Below, one piece after another: positions 35,028 to 44,446 of a stretch of DNA of 64,000 nt (its first letter is position 1; the number at the start of each line of letters is the position of its first letter). Position numbers and translations under genes: made by a program. The stretch is from assembly GCA_001874305.1 (NCBI GenBank), contig MPCU01000002.1:248001-312000 (forward strand), written 5' to 3'. Origin of the DNA: Bacteriovorax sp. MedPE-SWde (GTDB lineage: Bacteria; Bdellovibrionota; Bacteriovoracia; Bacteriovoracales; Bacteriovoracaceae). Below the pieces are notes generated by a model. It made no database searches. It was not told the DNA's origin and saw only the letters and a list, made by a program, of their open reading frames with translations.

Positions 35028-36524
35028 TTATTCCTCAATCTCCCAACCGATTTTTTCTAAGAACTCATCATAGGTCCCATCAAAGAACTCAGCTCTTCCC
35101 TTGTGGAAAATAACAAGTTTATTAGCAATTGCTCTAAGCATAAGCTCGGAATGGGTTACCACAACAACAGCACCACCAAAGTTACCGATTTCAGAAGTTA
35201 GCGCCTCAATTGATTCCATATCGAGATGGTTTGTAGGTTCATCTAATAAGAGAATATTTGATTTGTGGGCCAATATCTTACCTAACATTACTCTACTCTT
35301 TTCCCCACCAGACAAGACAGAGATCTTCTTCTTTGCAAGATCTCCTTCAAACATCATGGTTCCACAAATTTTTCTTGCTTGGGCAAAAGTAAGATCAGGA
35401 TTACTTTCCGTGATCTCATCTTGAATAGTATTATCACTACTTAGTCTTTCAATATTTGTTTGACCAAAATGTCCCATGGACATAGAGGGATGACCAGTTG
35501 TTGAACCAGTCCTTGCCTTTAACTCTCCGGCAATGACATTGAGAAGAGTTGATTTCCCCTTACCGTTTTTACCTATTATCCCTATTCGATCATCACGACC
35601 AATAGTAAGTGATAAGTTTGAGAAGAGGTCTTCTTCAGCAAGCCCTGAGTAAGAAAAACTTAAGTCATTGGCCTCTAGTATGACTTTTCCTGGACACTTC
35701 ATATAGTTGAACTTAAACCCTAGAGTATTCTCATCGCTTAGCTTCTCAAGAGTATCCATTTTTTCAATTTGCTTAGCTCTTGATTGTGCCTGAGCAGCCT
35801 TAGATGCTTTAGCACCAAAACGATCAACAAAGCCTTGAAGCTCCTTCTTTTTCTTTTCTTGGTTTAATCTTGTTTGTTCATACATCTCATCACTGATTAA
35901 AACCTGCTCATAGAATTTAGATGTATTACCCTGATACTTACGAAGTCTCTTTCGAGAAAGACCTGCTGTATGGGTAGTAATTGAATCCATAAAGTCTCTA
36001 TCATGGGTAATGAGTAGGACTTCACCCTTAAATGACTTCAGAAAGCCTCTAAGCCATCGCAAAGAAACAATATCGAGGTAGTTTGTAGGCTCATCTAAGA
36101 GTAAGAGGTTTGGGTTTTGAACAAGTGCTTTTGTTAGGTTTATTCGAACCTGGTATCCACCAGAAAAACTATAGGGATCTTTTTCCAAGTCTTCTTCTGA
36201 AAACCCAAGACCAAAGAGAATCCTCTCGGCCTTCCACCAGTCATATTGCTCATCCTCAGAGAGGACTTGGCAACATTCTTCTAATACCGTAGGTTTAGTG
36301 AAGTTGATATGCTGGTCAAGAGCTCCAATTTTATAGCCTTTTGGAACTTTTATTTCACCACTATCAGCAGTTAGCTCCCCTAGAATAATCTTAAAAAGTG
36401 TCGACTTCCCAGAACCATTTCGCCCAACAAAACCAATACGTTCGCCCTTTCCGATCAGAAGATCTAAGTCATCAAAGAGAACTTGAACACCAAAGTGCAT
36501 AGAAATATTATTTAGTTGGATCAT
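35028..36524 (-). CDS. ABC-F family ATPase (ribosome-associated type)
   Basis: Two ABC cassettes on one chain without membrane segments. Walker A motifs are GRNGSGKST and GKNGKGKST, signatures FSGGY and LSGGEKSR, Walker B LLLLDEPTN and ILLLDEPTN. Between them lies the charged linker with FGAKASKAAQAQSRAKQIEKM. This is the ABC-F architecture, which acts on the ribosome E site; resemblance to E. coli YbiT is good. Start ATG 36524. A housekeeping or antibiotic-tolerance role cannot be separated here. Confidence 0.92.
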   Translation of the reverse strand: MIQLNNISMHFGVQVLFDDLDLLIGKGERIGFVGRNGSGKSTLFKIILGELTADSGEIKVPKGYKIGALDQHINFTKPTVLEECCQVLSEDEQYDWWKAERILFGLGFSEEDLEKDPYSFSGGYQVRINLTKALVQNPNLLLLDEPTNYLDIVSLRWLRGFLKSFKGEVLLITHDRDFMDSITTHTAGLSRKRLRKYQGNTSKFYEQVLISDEMYEQTRLNQEKKKKELQGFVDRFGAKASKAAQAQSRAKQIEKMDTLEKLSDENTLGFKFNYMKCPGKVILEANDLSFSYSGLAEEDLFSNLSLTIGRDDRIGIIGKNGKGKSTLLNVIAGELKARTGSTTGHPSMSMGHFGQTNIERLSSDNTIQDEITESNPDLTFAQARKICGTMMFEGDLAKKKISVLSGGEKSRVMLGKILAHKSNILLLDEPTNHLDMESIEALTSEIGNFGGAVVVVTHSELMLRAIANKLVIFHKGRAEFFDGTYDEFLEKIGWEIEE

Positions 36525-36661
36525 TGTATTCCATGTATATATAAAGTTAAGAAGGATATATTAAGTACTTCTACTGTATTACGGCCAATACGCCAATCTG
36601 CATTTTAAAAGCCTTACTTAATTTCACTTAAAGTAACTTAGATTGACTCCCATTCGGCCAG

Positions 36662-36931
36662 ATGCTAAATCAAGGAATGACTTATAAAATTCCAGAACAA
36701 CCAGAAAATTCATTTCGTATAACTATAGAACTAGAGACGGCAGAGTCTCGACTAGACACAGTTCTTCTTGATGCCCTTAATAAGCAAACAGAGAATGAGT
36801 CTATGCAACAGATGTCAAAAACTAAGCTAAAGAAGTTATTTGTTGAAAAGCAGATATTGATAAAAGGACAGAGCGCTAAGGCAAAGTCCCCTCTTAATAG
36901 CGGAACTACATTTGTAGATATTCTTTTATAA
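36662..36931 (+). CDS. Short S4-like RNA-binding protein
   Basis: 89 residues. RLDTVLLDALNKQ...MSKTKLKKLFVEKQILIKGQSAKAKSPLNSGTTFVDILL has the spacing of an S4 RNA-binding domain, as at the N-terminus of RluA-type pseudouridine synthases. No catalytic domain follows; the gene simply ends. Start ATG 36662 lacks a clear ribosome binding site and ATG 36677 is possible. It converges on the M14-like gene 2 bases away. Confidence 0.62.
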   Translation: MLNQGMTYKIPEQPENSFRITIELETAESRLDTVLLDALNKQTENESMQQMSKTKLKKLFVEKQILIKGQSAKAKSPLNSGTTFVDILL

Positions 36932-36933
36932 TT

Positions 36934-37890
36934 TTATGCTGTCCATTCATCTGGATTAGCAGCGGCCTTTAAAAAGAAATCAATCATAAGAAAATGTCTC
37001 CTCATTGCACGATTAAATCGATGATCCTTTATAGGGTTAAAGAGTCCTAATTTAGAGAAAAGTTGCAAAGGATTCTTTTTTAACCAAATCCAAGATCCCA
37101 TTTCCAAAGTAAGAGGAAGATAGTTCATTGTAGGATGATGTTCTTTTTTATGAAAATATAAGTAGTCCCAAAGGTCACCATGGGTAGTGTAATGATCTGA
37201 TTGTGGCTCAACTTTATAAATATGGTGAGGTAAAGTTCTATCTAGTAGTGACTCTATTCTTTTTAAATTATCGATCCCGTCAAACTTCTTCTTTGAGCAA
37301 GCATATGGATACCAAAGACGATCTTTAAAACCAAAACCCGAGTGAAAATCTATACTAATTGCATTCTTAGAATTGATAACATTATCTTTTACAAAATCAC
37401 ACATGAGCTGTGATTCTTTTTCCATTTGATTTGTATCTCCCCTATACCAAGGGATCTTTGAACTAATAAGTTGGCCTCCTAAAATAGGAAACACTTTTTC
37501 TTTCGATGATATTGGAGAATTACGCATGAGATCTACGCCATTCCCATTAGATCGACGAAAATTCTTAAACCCAACCGGATTTACTATTGGAATAGAAACA
37601 AGTCGAACCTTCTCAAACAGAGCAGCAAAGTTCTTATCCCAATGTAGTCGTTCAATGACATAATTTAAGTAAGCAATAACAACATGCGAGCCAATCTGTT
37701 CAAGACCATGTACACCGCCAAAAAGAGCAAGAACTGGAACCTCAGGATCTTTTGGACCAATTGAAAAACTATGAATATCATATGACTTGTTTTTAAATTT
37801 AACAGAATCTAAAACTTCATGATCTACGATATCAGGAGATCTTTTGACTAATTCTTCAATAAACTCAAATTCATTTTTTAATAGGTTCAT
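36934..37890 (-). CDS. M14-family zinc carboxypeptidase-like protein
   Basis: Zinc carboxypeptidase fold. Candidate zinc ligands are GGVHGLE (HxxE) and SIDFHSGFG, and TLEMGSW carries the catalytic Glu; IPIVNPVGFKNFRRSNGNGVDLMRN matches the substrate-binding Asn-Arg region. No signal peptide, so it is likely cytoplasmic, perhaps on peptides or amino-acyl conjugates. ATG 37890 is used; a TTG at 37935 in frame would add 15 residues. Ribosome binding site is not evident for either. Confidence 0.78.
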   Translation of the reverse strand: MNLLKNEFEFIEELVKRSPDIVDHEVLDSVKFKNKSYDIHSFSIGPKDPEVPVLALFGGVHGLEQIGSHVVIAYLNYVIERLHWDKNFAALFEKVRLVSIPIVNPVGFKNFRRSNGNGVDLMRNSPISSKEKVFPILGGQLISSKIPWYRGDTNQMEKESQLMCDFVKDNVINSKNAISIDFHSGFGFKDRLWYPYACSKKKFDGIDNLKRIESLLDRTLPHHIYKVEPQSDHYTTHGDLWDYLYFHKKEHHPTMNYLPLTLEMGSWIWLKKNPLQLFSKLGLFNPIKDHRFNRAMRRHFLMIDFFLKAAANPDEWTA

Positions 37891-38102
37891 TAATATACGA
37901 TAACATAACAGATCCAAGTATTCTTCATAGAGCAATCTTTATAACCAAGTTTTAAAAGCGTACTATTTATCTATGGTTACCTGTTAAATGTCCCGTATCC
38001 GTTCTAATCACCCCCTAACTTAAGGCGATATCTTTAGAGATTTCAAATGTGTCGAAAGAAGTATAATATTAGATATACAAATAATTTTAACAGGTTTAAA
38101 TC

Positions 38103-38918
38103 GTGCCAGAACTACCCGAAGTCGAAACAATCAAAAAGCAAATAGCGCCAAAACTACCAATAAAAGTAGAAAAGGTGATTCTATCTAATGTCAGTGATTC
38201 AATAGTTAAGACTAAGGACTACCCTCTTAAGTCTTTTACGATTGAGAAGATAGAACGCCAGGGAAAGGTTCTTAGGTTTTATCTGGATGATGGAAGAAGA
38301 ATTATTTCAGGGCTTGGTATGTCTGGTAGTTGGCGTATTTCTAATAATCCGATTGGCGAAAAACATACTCACGTTATTTTTTCGGGAACTAATAGTGATG
38401 GTGATATTCATCTTGGCTATATTGATCCAAGACGTTTTGGAGTTATGCACTTCTTTAATATTGAAAATGAAGCTGATTGGCTGACACGACTTGGGCCGGA
38501 TGTCTCAAAGCCAGAATTTAATGTCGACTACCTTTTAAAGTTAAAAAAAGAAAAGCCTAATAAAGTTATTAAACCATTTCTTCTGGAGCAGCAATTCTTT
38601 GCTGGTGTTGGAAACTATATGGCGTCTGAATTCTGTGCTCATGCAGGGATTCGACCTACCCGTAGAATGAAAACTCTTTCCAAGGCAGATCTTGAGAGAC
38701 TGCTTGAAGCAACTAAAGTCGTTTTAAGTGGAACTATCTCAAATGGAGGGACAACTTTTTCAGGCGGTTATCAGGACGCTTATGGAGATAAAGGAGAAGG
38801 TGTACAGAACCTTGTGGTCTTCTATCAAAAGACCTGTGGTCTCTGCGGCCAAGAAACAGTTAAGAAAGTCACTCTCGCGCAACGTGGAACTTATTATTGT
38901 CCTCACTGCCAAAAATAG
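38103..38918 (+). CDS. mutM: Formamidopyrimidine-DNA glycosylase
   Basis: Starts with PELPEVETI, giving the catalytic Pro2 and Glu3 after Met removal, from GTG 38103 with AGG 8 bases upstream. LEQQFFAGVGNYMASEFCAHAGIRPTRR is the helix-two-turn-helix, GTTFSGGYQDAYG the flexible loop, and CGLCG...YYCPHCQ the C-terminal zinc finger. It removes 8-oxoguanine from DNA. 271 residues is standard length. A perfect TATAAT (38062-38067) upstream is a likely -10 box. Confidence 0.95.
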   Translation: MPELPEVETIKKQIAPKLPIKVEKVILSNVSDSIVKTKDYPLKSFTIEKIERQGKVLRFYLDDGRRIISGLGMSGSWRISNNPIGEKHTHVIFSGTNSDGDIHLGYIDPRRFGVMHFFNIENEADWLTRLGPDVSKPEFNVDYLLKLKKEKPNKVIKPFLLEQQFFAGVGNYMASEFCAHAGIRPTRRMKTLSKADLERLLEATKVVLSGTISNGGTTFSGGYQDAYGDKGEGVQNLVVFYQKTCGLCGQETVKKVTLAQRGTYYCPHCQK

Positions 38919-38931
38919 TGATGCCGCCTTT

Positions 38932-38947
38932 AAAATTAGCTAATTTT
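38932..38947. promoter_or_regulatory. 16-bp perfect palindrome between mutM and a binding-protein gene
   Basis: AAAATTAGCTAATTTT is fully self-complementary. It lies 13 bases after the mutM stop and 16 before ATG 38964. It may be a weak terminator or an operator; the sequence alone does not decide. Confidence 0.35.
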
Positions 38948-38963
38948 GTCCCATAATAGATAT

Positions 38964-39689
38964 ATGCCTAAATTTGGAATGCTGGCCATTCTTATAACCC
39001 TTACTTGTGCAAAACTATCCTTTGCAGACAATATCACTTTAGGTACTTCTAATGCGCCTCCTTACATGATCAAGGAAAGTGACTCAGGGATAGATATAGA
39101 GATTGCAAAAACAGTTCTTGAGAAAATGGGACATAAAGTAACTATCAAATACTTCTCTCTACATCGTGCAAAAACAGAGTTAGAAGAGAAGAAGATCGAT
39201 GCCATGGTGCCACTCTTTAGTTCTGCAGAAAGTGACAAAATCCATGTCTCTGACTCACATGTTCTCTATCGCCCAACCGCTTTCTCTATAAAAGGAAAAC
39301 AGCTTGAAGTTAATTCACTTCAAGACCTCAAAAAATATCGTGTCATGACATTTCAAGGCGCTAAAGGTTACTTCGGACCAGAATTTCAAGAAATTGCAAA
39401 TCAAGCAAAGTCTTATAAAGAGCACTTTGATATGACTAAGCTAGTCATGCTTCTCTATAGACAAAGAACGGATATAGTTCTCTTAGACTATAATATTTTT
39501 CACTACTACCTTAAAGATATTAACTTTAAAAAGAAGGTCGATATCCTAGAAGTTCACGAAATCTTACCTAGGGTTCCGGCCGTTGTAGGATTTAATAATA
39601 AGAAGTTACGTGACCAGTTTAATGAAGAGCTAAAGAAGCTTTATGATGACGGTACGCAACGTAGCATTATCAATAAGTACATCAAGTAA
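38964..39689 (+). CDS. Periplasmic solute-binding protein, family 3
   Basis: Signal peptide to about residue 21 (LSFAD), then an SBP_bac_3-type domain: LGTSNAPPYMIKESDSGIDIEIAKTVLE, HRAKTELEEKKIDAMVPLF and LYDDGTQRSIINKYIK at the C-terminus. No transporter genes are adjacent. It is the third such orphan in the window. ATG 38964 is used; a TTG at 38946 and ATG 38979 are alternatives. Ligand unknown. Confidence 0.83.
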   Translation: MPKFGMLAILITLTCAKLSFADNITLGTSNAPPYMIKESDSGIDIEIAKTVLEKMGHKVTIKYFSLHRAKTELEEKKIDAMVPLFSSAESDKIHVSDSHVLYRPTAFSIKGKQLEVNSLQDLKKYRVMTFQGAKGYFGPEFQEIANQAKSYKEHFDMTKLVMLLYRQRTDIVLLDYNIFHYYLKDINFKKKVDILEVHEILPRVPAVVGFNNKKLRDQFNEELKKLYDDGTQRSIINKYIK

Positions 39690-39713
39690 TTTCAATTCTT
39701 TAAGCACTGCGCC

Positions 39714-39743
39714 TTTCCACTATCATTCAAAATTATCTATACT
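39714..39743 (+). promoter_or_regulatory. Possible promoter of the URC operon
   Basis: TTTCCA (39714-39719) and TATACT (39738-39743) are 18 bases apart, upstream of ATG 39781. The -35 match is weak, so this is tentative. Confidence 0.25.
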
Positions 39744-39780
39744 TTTTGTTTCCGCAATTTTTAATCCTAATGGAGTATAT

Positions 39781-41259
39781 ATGAATAAAGTAGAATTTCC
39801 CAAAGATACAATCCAATGTCCTAACCTTATCGGTGGTGAATGGACTATGGGTAAAGGCGACAAGATTGAAGTCTTTACTCCTTATAACGGAAGCGTTGTA
39901 GGTTTAACTTCGGCAGCTACAAAAGAAGAAGTAACTGTTGCAATCTCAAAAGCAAATGAAGCTGCTAAGAAATGGAAAGCAACACCTCTTAAAGAAAGAA
40001 CACAAACAATGTTCCGTTTTAGAGACATCCTTATAAGAGATATTGATACTATCGCTAATACAATTTCTCTAGAAAGTGGAAAGACACTCCCTGAGTCTAG
40101 AGCTGGTGTTATGAAAGGACTTGAAGTTCTTGAGTTCGCTCTTTCTCTTCAAAACCTTGATGGTGGTGGAAAGATGGAAGTATCACGTGGTGTCCACTGC
40201 GAATACAGAAGAGAGCCACTTGGTGTTGTTGCTTCAATCACACCATTTAACTTTCCAGCGATGGTTCCAATGTGGACTATTCCAATTGCAATCACTCTTG
40301 GTAATGCATATGTGTGGAAGCCATCTGAAAAGACACCACTTACGGCAACTCTAATCGGAAAATCTTTATTAGAGGCAGGACTTCCAGCAGGTGTTCTAAC
40401 TATCCTTAACGGACAAGTAGAAACTGTTAATGAAATTATAGACAACGACGCTGTTAAAGCGGTTGGGTTTGTTGGTTCATCTAAGATTGCAAAACTTGTA
40501 TACCAAAGAGCTACTTCACACGGAAAGCGTGCGCTATGCCTAGGTGGAGCTAAGAACCATATTGTTCTTCTTCCAGATGCTGATCCAGAAATGGCAGGTG
40601 CAGGAATTGCAGATTCTTTTACAGGATGTGCAGGACAAAGATGTATGGCAGCTTCAGTACTTCTAGCGGTTGGTGAAGTTGATAAACAAATTTCTAAAAT
40701 TGTTGAAAGAGCACAAAGCACTACGATCGGAACGAAGATGGGTGCCATCATCACAAAAGAGCAAGTTGAGTTCTTAAACAAAGCAATTGATGCTGCTGTT
40801 GCTGATGGAGCGAAGCTTCTACTTGATGGAAGAGGAATGAAGCCAGAAGGGAATCACGAGGGTGGATACTGGCTAGGGCCAACAATTCTTGATGGTGTAA
40901 AGCCAGGAACACAAGCTGCTATTACAGAGTTATTTGGACCTGTAATCAGTATCGTAAGATGTTCTAACCTTTCAGAAGCTCTAGAAATTGAAAATACAAA
41001 TGAATATGGAAACGCTGCAAGTGTTTTCACAAATAACGGTGCTCTTGCTGAAATCGTTTCACAAAACGCAAGTGCAGGTATGGTCGGTGTAAATATCGGT
41101 GTTCCTGTTCCAAGAGAGCCATTTAGTTTTGGTGGTATCAATGAATCAAAATTTGGTTACGGAGATATTACAGGTGCAAACTCATTGAACTTCTGGTCTG
41201 ACATCAAGAAAGTTACTACTAAGTGGCAGATGCAAAACGATCACAACTGGATGAGCTAA
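39781..41259 (+). CDS. mmsA: Methylmalonate/malonate-semialdehyde dehydrogenase (CoA-acylating) type
   Basis: 492-residue aldehyde dehydrogenase of the MMSDH subfamily. The catalytic Cys288 is in CAGQRCMA, the subfamily signature. The usual general-base Glu of ELGGK is replaced (CLGGAKNH), as expected for CoA-dependent members. SITPFNFPAMVPMW and the FGGINESKFG C-terminal motif agree. GGAG precedes ATG 39781. First gene of the operon with URC1, URC4, upp and udk. The context suggests the substrate is malonate semialdehyde from uracil rather than valine-derived methylmalonate semialdehyde, giving acetyl-CoA. Confidence 0.88.
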   Translation: MNKVEFPKDTIQCPNLIGGEWTMGKGDKIEVFTPYNGSVVGLTSAATKEEVTVAISKANEAAKKWKATPLKERTQTMFRFRDILIRDIDTIANTISLESGKTLPESRAGVMKGLEVLEFALSLQNLDGGGKMEVSRGVHCEYRREPLGVVASITPFNFPAMVPMWTIPIAITLGNAYVWKPSEKTPLTATLIGKSLLEAGLPAGVLTILNGQVETVNEIIDNDAVKAVGFVGSSKIAKLVYQRATSHGKRALCLGGAKNHIVLLPDADPEMAGAGIADSFTGCAGQRCMAASVLLAVGEVDKQISKIVERAQSTTIGTKMGAIITKEQVEFLNKAIDAAVADGAKLLLDGRGMKPEGNHEGGYWLGPTILDGVKPGTQAAITELFGPVISIVRCSNLSEALEIENTNEYGNAASVFTNNGALAEIVSQNASAGMVGVNIGVPVPREPFSFGGINESKFGYGDITGANSLNFWSDIKKVTTKWQMQNDHNWMS

Positions 41260-41289
41260 TAAAACATTTTTGAGAGAGATGGAGAAAAT

Positions 41290-42567
41290 ATGACAAAAGA
41301 AGAAATCAAAAACATGAAGTTTGAAAGAGCAAGTCACGTTGTTCTTACTTCACACATTAATCAGATTTTTAAAGAATCTATCCCAGTAAATTGGGGTGAA
41401 AAAGATCCTAAAAAAAGAGGACCTGTTATTGCAACTATTTCTGAAAAAGAAAATAGAAATGCAATCGGTTCACACAGTGGTTCTTATACAGTATATCGTG
41501 CCCTATCAATTGCTAAAGGTGACTTTCCAGCTGATCATAAGCCAGACCTAGAAAATACTCATGCAACATCAATGATTGGTCCACATGATTCATGGAAAAA
41601 CTCTGACTCCCTTGTTTCAATTGATCCATGGGGTGGACATGTCCAAGATATCTTTAAAGAAGAGATTAAGTCTGGATTAAATATCAAGCCAACTATTGCA
41701 GTTACACAAGCGAGACTTCAATTACCAGAAATCTATGATGCTATCGAAAAAGGTCGTCTAAAGCCTGATGGAAAGATCATTACAGAAAATGGTGATGTGG
41801 CAGTTACAAAAGTTGCCCTAGAACCAGTTTGGTATCTACCAGGAATCGCCAAAAGACTTAAAGTTTCTGAAGGTGAACTAAGAAAGATTCTATTTAATGA
41901 AACTGGAGGAATGTTTCCAGAGTTAGTTACAAGACCAGATCTTAAAGTACTACTACCACCAATTGGTTCTTCAACGGCCTATGTATTTGGTGACGTAAAT
42001 AAATTAGCAGACCCAAGTGTTGAGCTTTCATGTCGTGTACATGATGAGTGTAATGGATCAGATGTATTTGGTTCAGATATCTGTACATGTCGCCCATACC
42101 TTACTTATGGAATTGAGCATGCTGCTAAAACAGCACAAAATGGTGGTGTTGGACTTGTTGTCTACTTTAGAAAAGAAGGACGTGCACTAGGTGAAGTAAC
42201 AAAATTCCTAGTCTATAACGCAAGAAAGAGACAAGAAGGTGGAGATTCTGCTGCAAACTACTTTAAGAGAACAGAATGTGTTGCAGGTGTTGAAGACGCT
42301 CGTTTCCAAGAGTTAATGCCAGATATTCTTCACTACTTTGGTGTTAAGAAAATCCACAACCTTCATTCAATGTCTAACATGAAATACGATGCAATCGTAG
42401 GAAGTGGTATTGAAGTTGTTAACAGAATTTCTATTCCAGATGAACTAATCCCAGGGGATGCAAACGTAGAAATGGAAGCTAAGAAAGCTGCTGGTTACTA
42501 CACTGAAGGAGACATTAAAGACACTTCAGACCTTAAAGATGTTCAAGGTAGAAAGTTAGAAGAATAA
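41290..42567 (+). CDS. URC1 family, GTP cyclohydrolase II-like
   Basis: The C-terminal half is RibA-like. Zinc ligands Cys254, Cys265 and Cys267 lie in HDECNGSDVFGSDICTC with the canonical C-x10-C-x-C spacing, followed by YFRKEGRALGEVTKF and the GSGIEVVNRISIP segment. About 200 extra N-terminal residues distinguish it from RibA and are typical of URC1, which is required for uracil catabolism in fungi and bacteria and thought to open the pyrimidine ring. GGAG precedes ATG 41290, 30 bases after mmsA. URC4, upp and udk follow, which rules out a simple riboflavin role. Confidence 0.9.
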   Translation: MTKEEIKNMKFERASHVVLTSHINQIFKESIPVNWGEKDPKKRGPVIATISEKENRNAIGSHSGSYTVYRALSIAKGDFPADHKPDLENTHATSMIGPHDSWKNSDSLVSIDPWGGHVQDIFKEEIKSGLNIKPTIAVTQARLQLPEIYDAIEKGRLKPDGKIITENGDVAVTKVALEPVWYLPGIAKRLKVSEGELRKILFNETGGMFPELVTRPDLKVLLPPIGSSTAYVFGDVNKLADPSVELSCRVHDECNGSDVFGSDICTCRPYLTYGIEHAAKTAQNGGVGLVVYFRKEGRALGEVTKFLVYNARKRQEGGDSAANYFKRTECVAGVEDARFQELMPDILHYFGVKKIHNLHSMSNMKYDAIVGSGIEVVNRISIPDELIPGDANVEMEAKKAAGYYTEGDIKDTSDLKDVQGRKLEE

Positions 42568-42585
42568 GAAATTAGGAAATATTAT

Positions 42586-43785
42586 ATGAATGAACAAATC
42601 ACATACCTTCTAAGTGCAGCAGCTATTCGTGAAAGAACGAATAAGCTCTACGAACTTACTAAAGAAGGAAAAACAAATTTTGAACTCCATGAAGAAAAAC
42701 TTCCAGAAGTAGCTTCATATGTTCTTGATGTTATAAAAGACAACTACCCTACTCTTGAAATTCCATTTCATTCAAGATGGGGACACTTTCAAGTTGGAAG
42801 TATAGATAGAAATAGTAAGCTTGATGAAAAGTTAAGCTCTGTTGATCCGATTGAAAAAGCCAGAACTAAGCTTGATCTTGTTATCACTTCAGTTCTACTT
42901 GATGCTGGAGCTGGTCCAACTTGGTCATTTGACGAAGATGGTACAAAGTTTAATCGCTCAGAAGGGCTTGGGGTTGCAAGTTGGCATATGTTTATGAATG
43001 GTGCCTTTAGCTCTAGTGACGCTCTTAAAGCTGATGCTACAACACTTCAATCAATTACTGGTTCTGATATTGAAAAAGCATTTCAAGTAAGTGATTCAAA
43101 TCCTCTTGTAGGAGTTGATGGTAGAGCAAGTCTACTTTGTGCTCTTGGAAAATGTATTGCTAGCAAACCAGAAGTCTTTAAAGACGGAAGACCTGGAAAT
43201 ATCATTGACCATATGATCGCAACGAAGGGAATGAAGTTTGAAGCTGAAGATCTACTTAAAGCTGTTCTTTACAACTTTGGAGACATTTGGCCTTCAAGAA
43301 TAAATGTAGACGGAATAAACCTTGGAGATGTTTGGAATCATCCTCTTCTCGGTGAAAAAGACGACCTAAACTCTCTTGTTCCTTTTCACAAACTATCTCA
43401 GTGGCTTACTTACTCATTAGTTGAGCCAATTGAAGAAGCTGGCGTTGTCGTACACTCTGCAAGTAAAATGACAGGATTAGCTGAATATAGAAATGGTGGT
43501 CTACTTATAGACACTGGTCTTATTTCTCTTAGAGATAACTCTTTAATGGATGTAGCTCATAAGCCAGATAGTAATGTCATTATTGAATGGCGTGCTCTTA
43601 CTATCGTTATGCTAGATAAAATCGCTGACATTGTTAGAGATACTCTTGGATTTAGCAATGAAGACTTTCCTCTTGCAAAAGTTTTAGAAGGTGGAACTTG
43701 GTGGGCCGGAAGAAAGGCCGCAAAAGCAAAGAGAGAAGACTCTTCGCCTCCGCTTAAACTCGACAGTGATGGTACAGTTTTTTAA
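42586..43785 (+). CDS. URC4 family (DUF1688)
   Basis: 399-residue DUF1688 protein: LLSAAAIRERTNKLYELTKEG at the start, IPFHSRWGHFQVGSIDR, VITSVLLDAGAGPTWSFDEDG, RSEGLGVASWHMFMNGAFSS and a C-terminal EGGTWWAGRKAAKAKRED. URC4 is essential for the URC uracil-degradation route in yeast; its exact reaction is, to my knowledge, unsettled. 18 bases after URC1; AGGAAA precedes ATG 42586. Cytoplasmic, no signal peptide. Confidence 0.9.
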   Translation: MNEQITYLLSAAAIRERTNKLYELTKEGKTNFELHEEKLPEVASYVLDVIKDNYPTLEIPFHSRWGHFQVGSIDRNSKLDEKLSSVDPIEKARTKLDLVITSVLLDAGAGPTWSFDEDGTKFNRSEGLGVASWHMFMNGAFSSSDALKADATTLQSITGSDIEKAFQVSDSNPLVGVDGRASLLCALGKCIASKPEVFKDGRPGNIIDHMIATKGMKFEAEDLLKAVLYNFGDIWPSRINVDGINLGDVWNHPLLGEKDDLNSLVPFHKLSQWLTYSLVEPIEEAGVVVHSASKMTGLAEYRNGGLLIDTGLISLRDNSLMDVAHKPDSNVIIEWRALTIVMLDKIADIVRDTLGFSNEDFPLAKVLEGGTWWAGRKAAKAKREDSSPPLKLDSDGTVF

Positions 43786-43811
43786 TTAATTAGTTTTTTA
43801 AGGTAGTAATT

Positions 43812-44441
43812 ATGACAAAGAAATATACAGAAGTTAAACATCCAGTTCTTCAACACAAACTGTCGATGTTAAGAAATAAAGATACGAACTCTATTGGTTT
43901 TAGAGGACTAATGAATGAGCTAGGGAAATTCCTAGCTTATGAATACTCTAAGAACCTAAAGACTGAAAACTTTGATATTGAAACTCCGCTTGCTAAAACA
44001 AAGGGAGTTAGACCGACTCAGTACCCAACAATAGTAAGTATTATGAGAGCTGGTAACGGAATGATTGAAGGTGTTTTAGAAACTCTTCCGTTTTCATCGG
44101 CGGGTCATATTGGAATCTATAGAGATAAATTCATCAATAATACTGTTGAATACTATTTCAAACTTCCATCTGGAAGCAAGGGAAGAGACCTTCTTCTTAT
44201 AGATCCGATGCTTGCAACTGGTGATACTGCAATTGCTACAATTGATAGATTAAAGCAATACGAAGTTGGAAAGATAACAATGATGTGTGTTCTTGCAAGT
44301 CCACAAGGGATTGAGAGACTTCACCATTTTCATCCAGATGTAGAAATTCTATGTCTTAGTAAAGAAGAAGGTTTAAACGAACAAGGTTATCTCCTTCCTG
44401 GTATCGGTGATGCTGGAGACAGACTCTATAACACGAAGTAG
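43812..44441 (+). CDS. upp: Uracil phosphoribosyltransferase
   Basis: 209 residues of the phosphoribosyltransferase fold. SIMRAGNGMIEGVLETLPFSSAGHIGIYRD and the PRPP-binding LLLIDPMLATGDTAIATIDRL match UPRT, and the C-terminal YLLPGIGDAGDRLYNTK is the uracil-binding segment. It makes UMP from uracil and PRPP, the proposed entry step of the URC route. AAGG precedes ATG 43812, 26 bases after URC4 and 5 bases before udk. Confidence 0.93.
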   Translation: MTKKYTEVKHPVLQHKLSMLRNKDTNSIGFRGLMNELGKFLAYEYSKNLKTENFDIETPLAKTKGVRPTQYPTIVSIMRAGNGMIEGVLETLPFSSAGHIGIYRDKFINNTVEYYFKLPSGSKGRDLLLIDPMLATGDTAIATIDRLKQYEVGKITMMCVLASPQGIERLHHFHPDVEILCLSKEEGLNEQGYLLPGIGDAGDRLYNTK

Positions 44442-44446
44442 GTCTT

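Noticed and set aside
37979-38095. 10-bp inverted repeat (37979-37988 with 38086-38095) flanking the mutM promoter region
   Set aside because: Arms are about 97 bases apart and the left arm lies upstream of the likely TATAAT, so it cannot form in the mRNA. A 10-bp match at that distance is expected by chance several times in 64 kb of AT-rich DNA.
40149-40781. Long open frame antisense to the semialdehyde dehydrogenase
   Set aside because: It has no ribosome binding site and its translation has no family features. The sense-strand gene has full catalytic motifs and explains the region.
41290-42567. Riboflavin biosynthesis ribA
   Set aside because: The ~200-residue N-terminal extension and linkage to DUF1688, upp and udk fit URC1. 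No other rib genes or FMN riboswitch are present.
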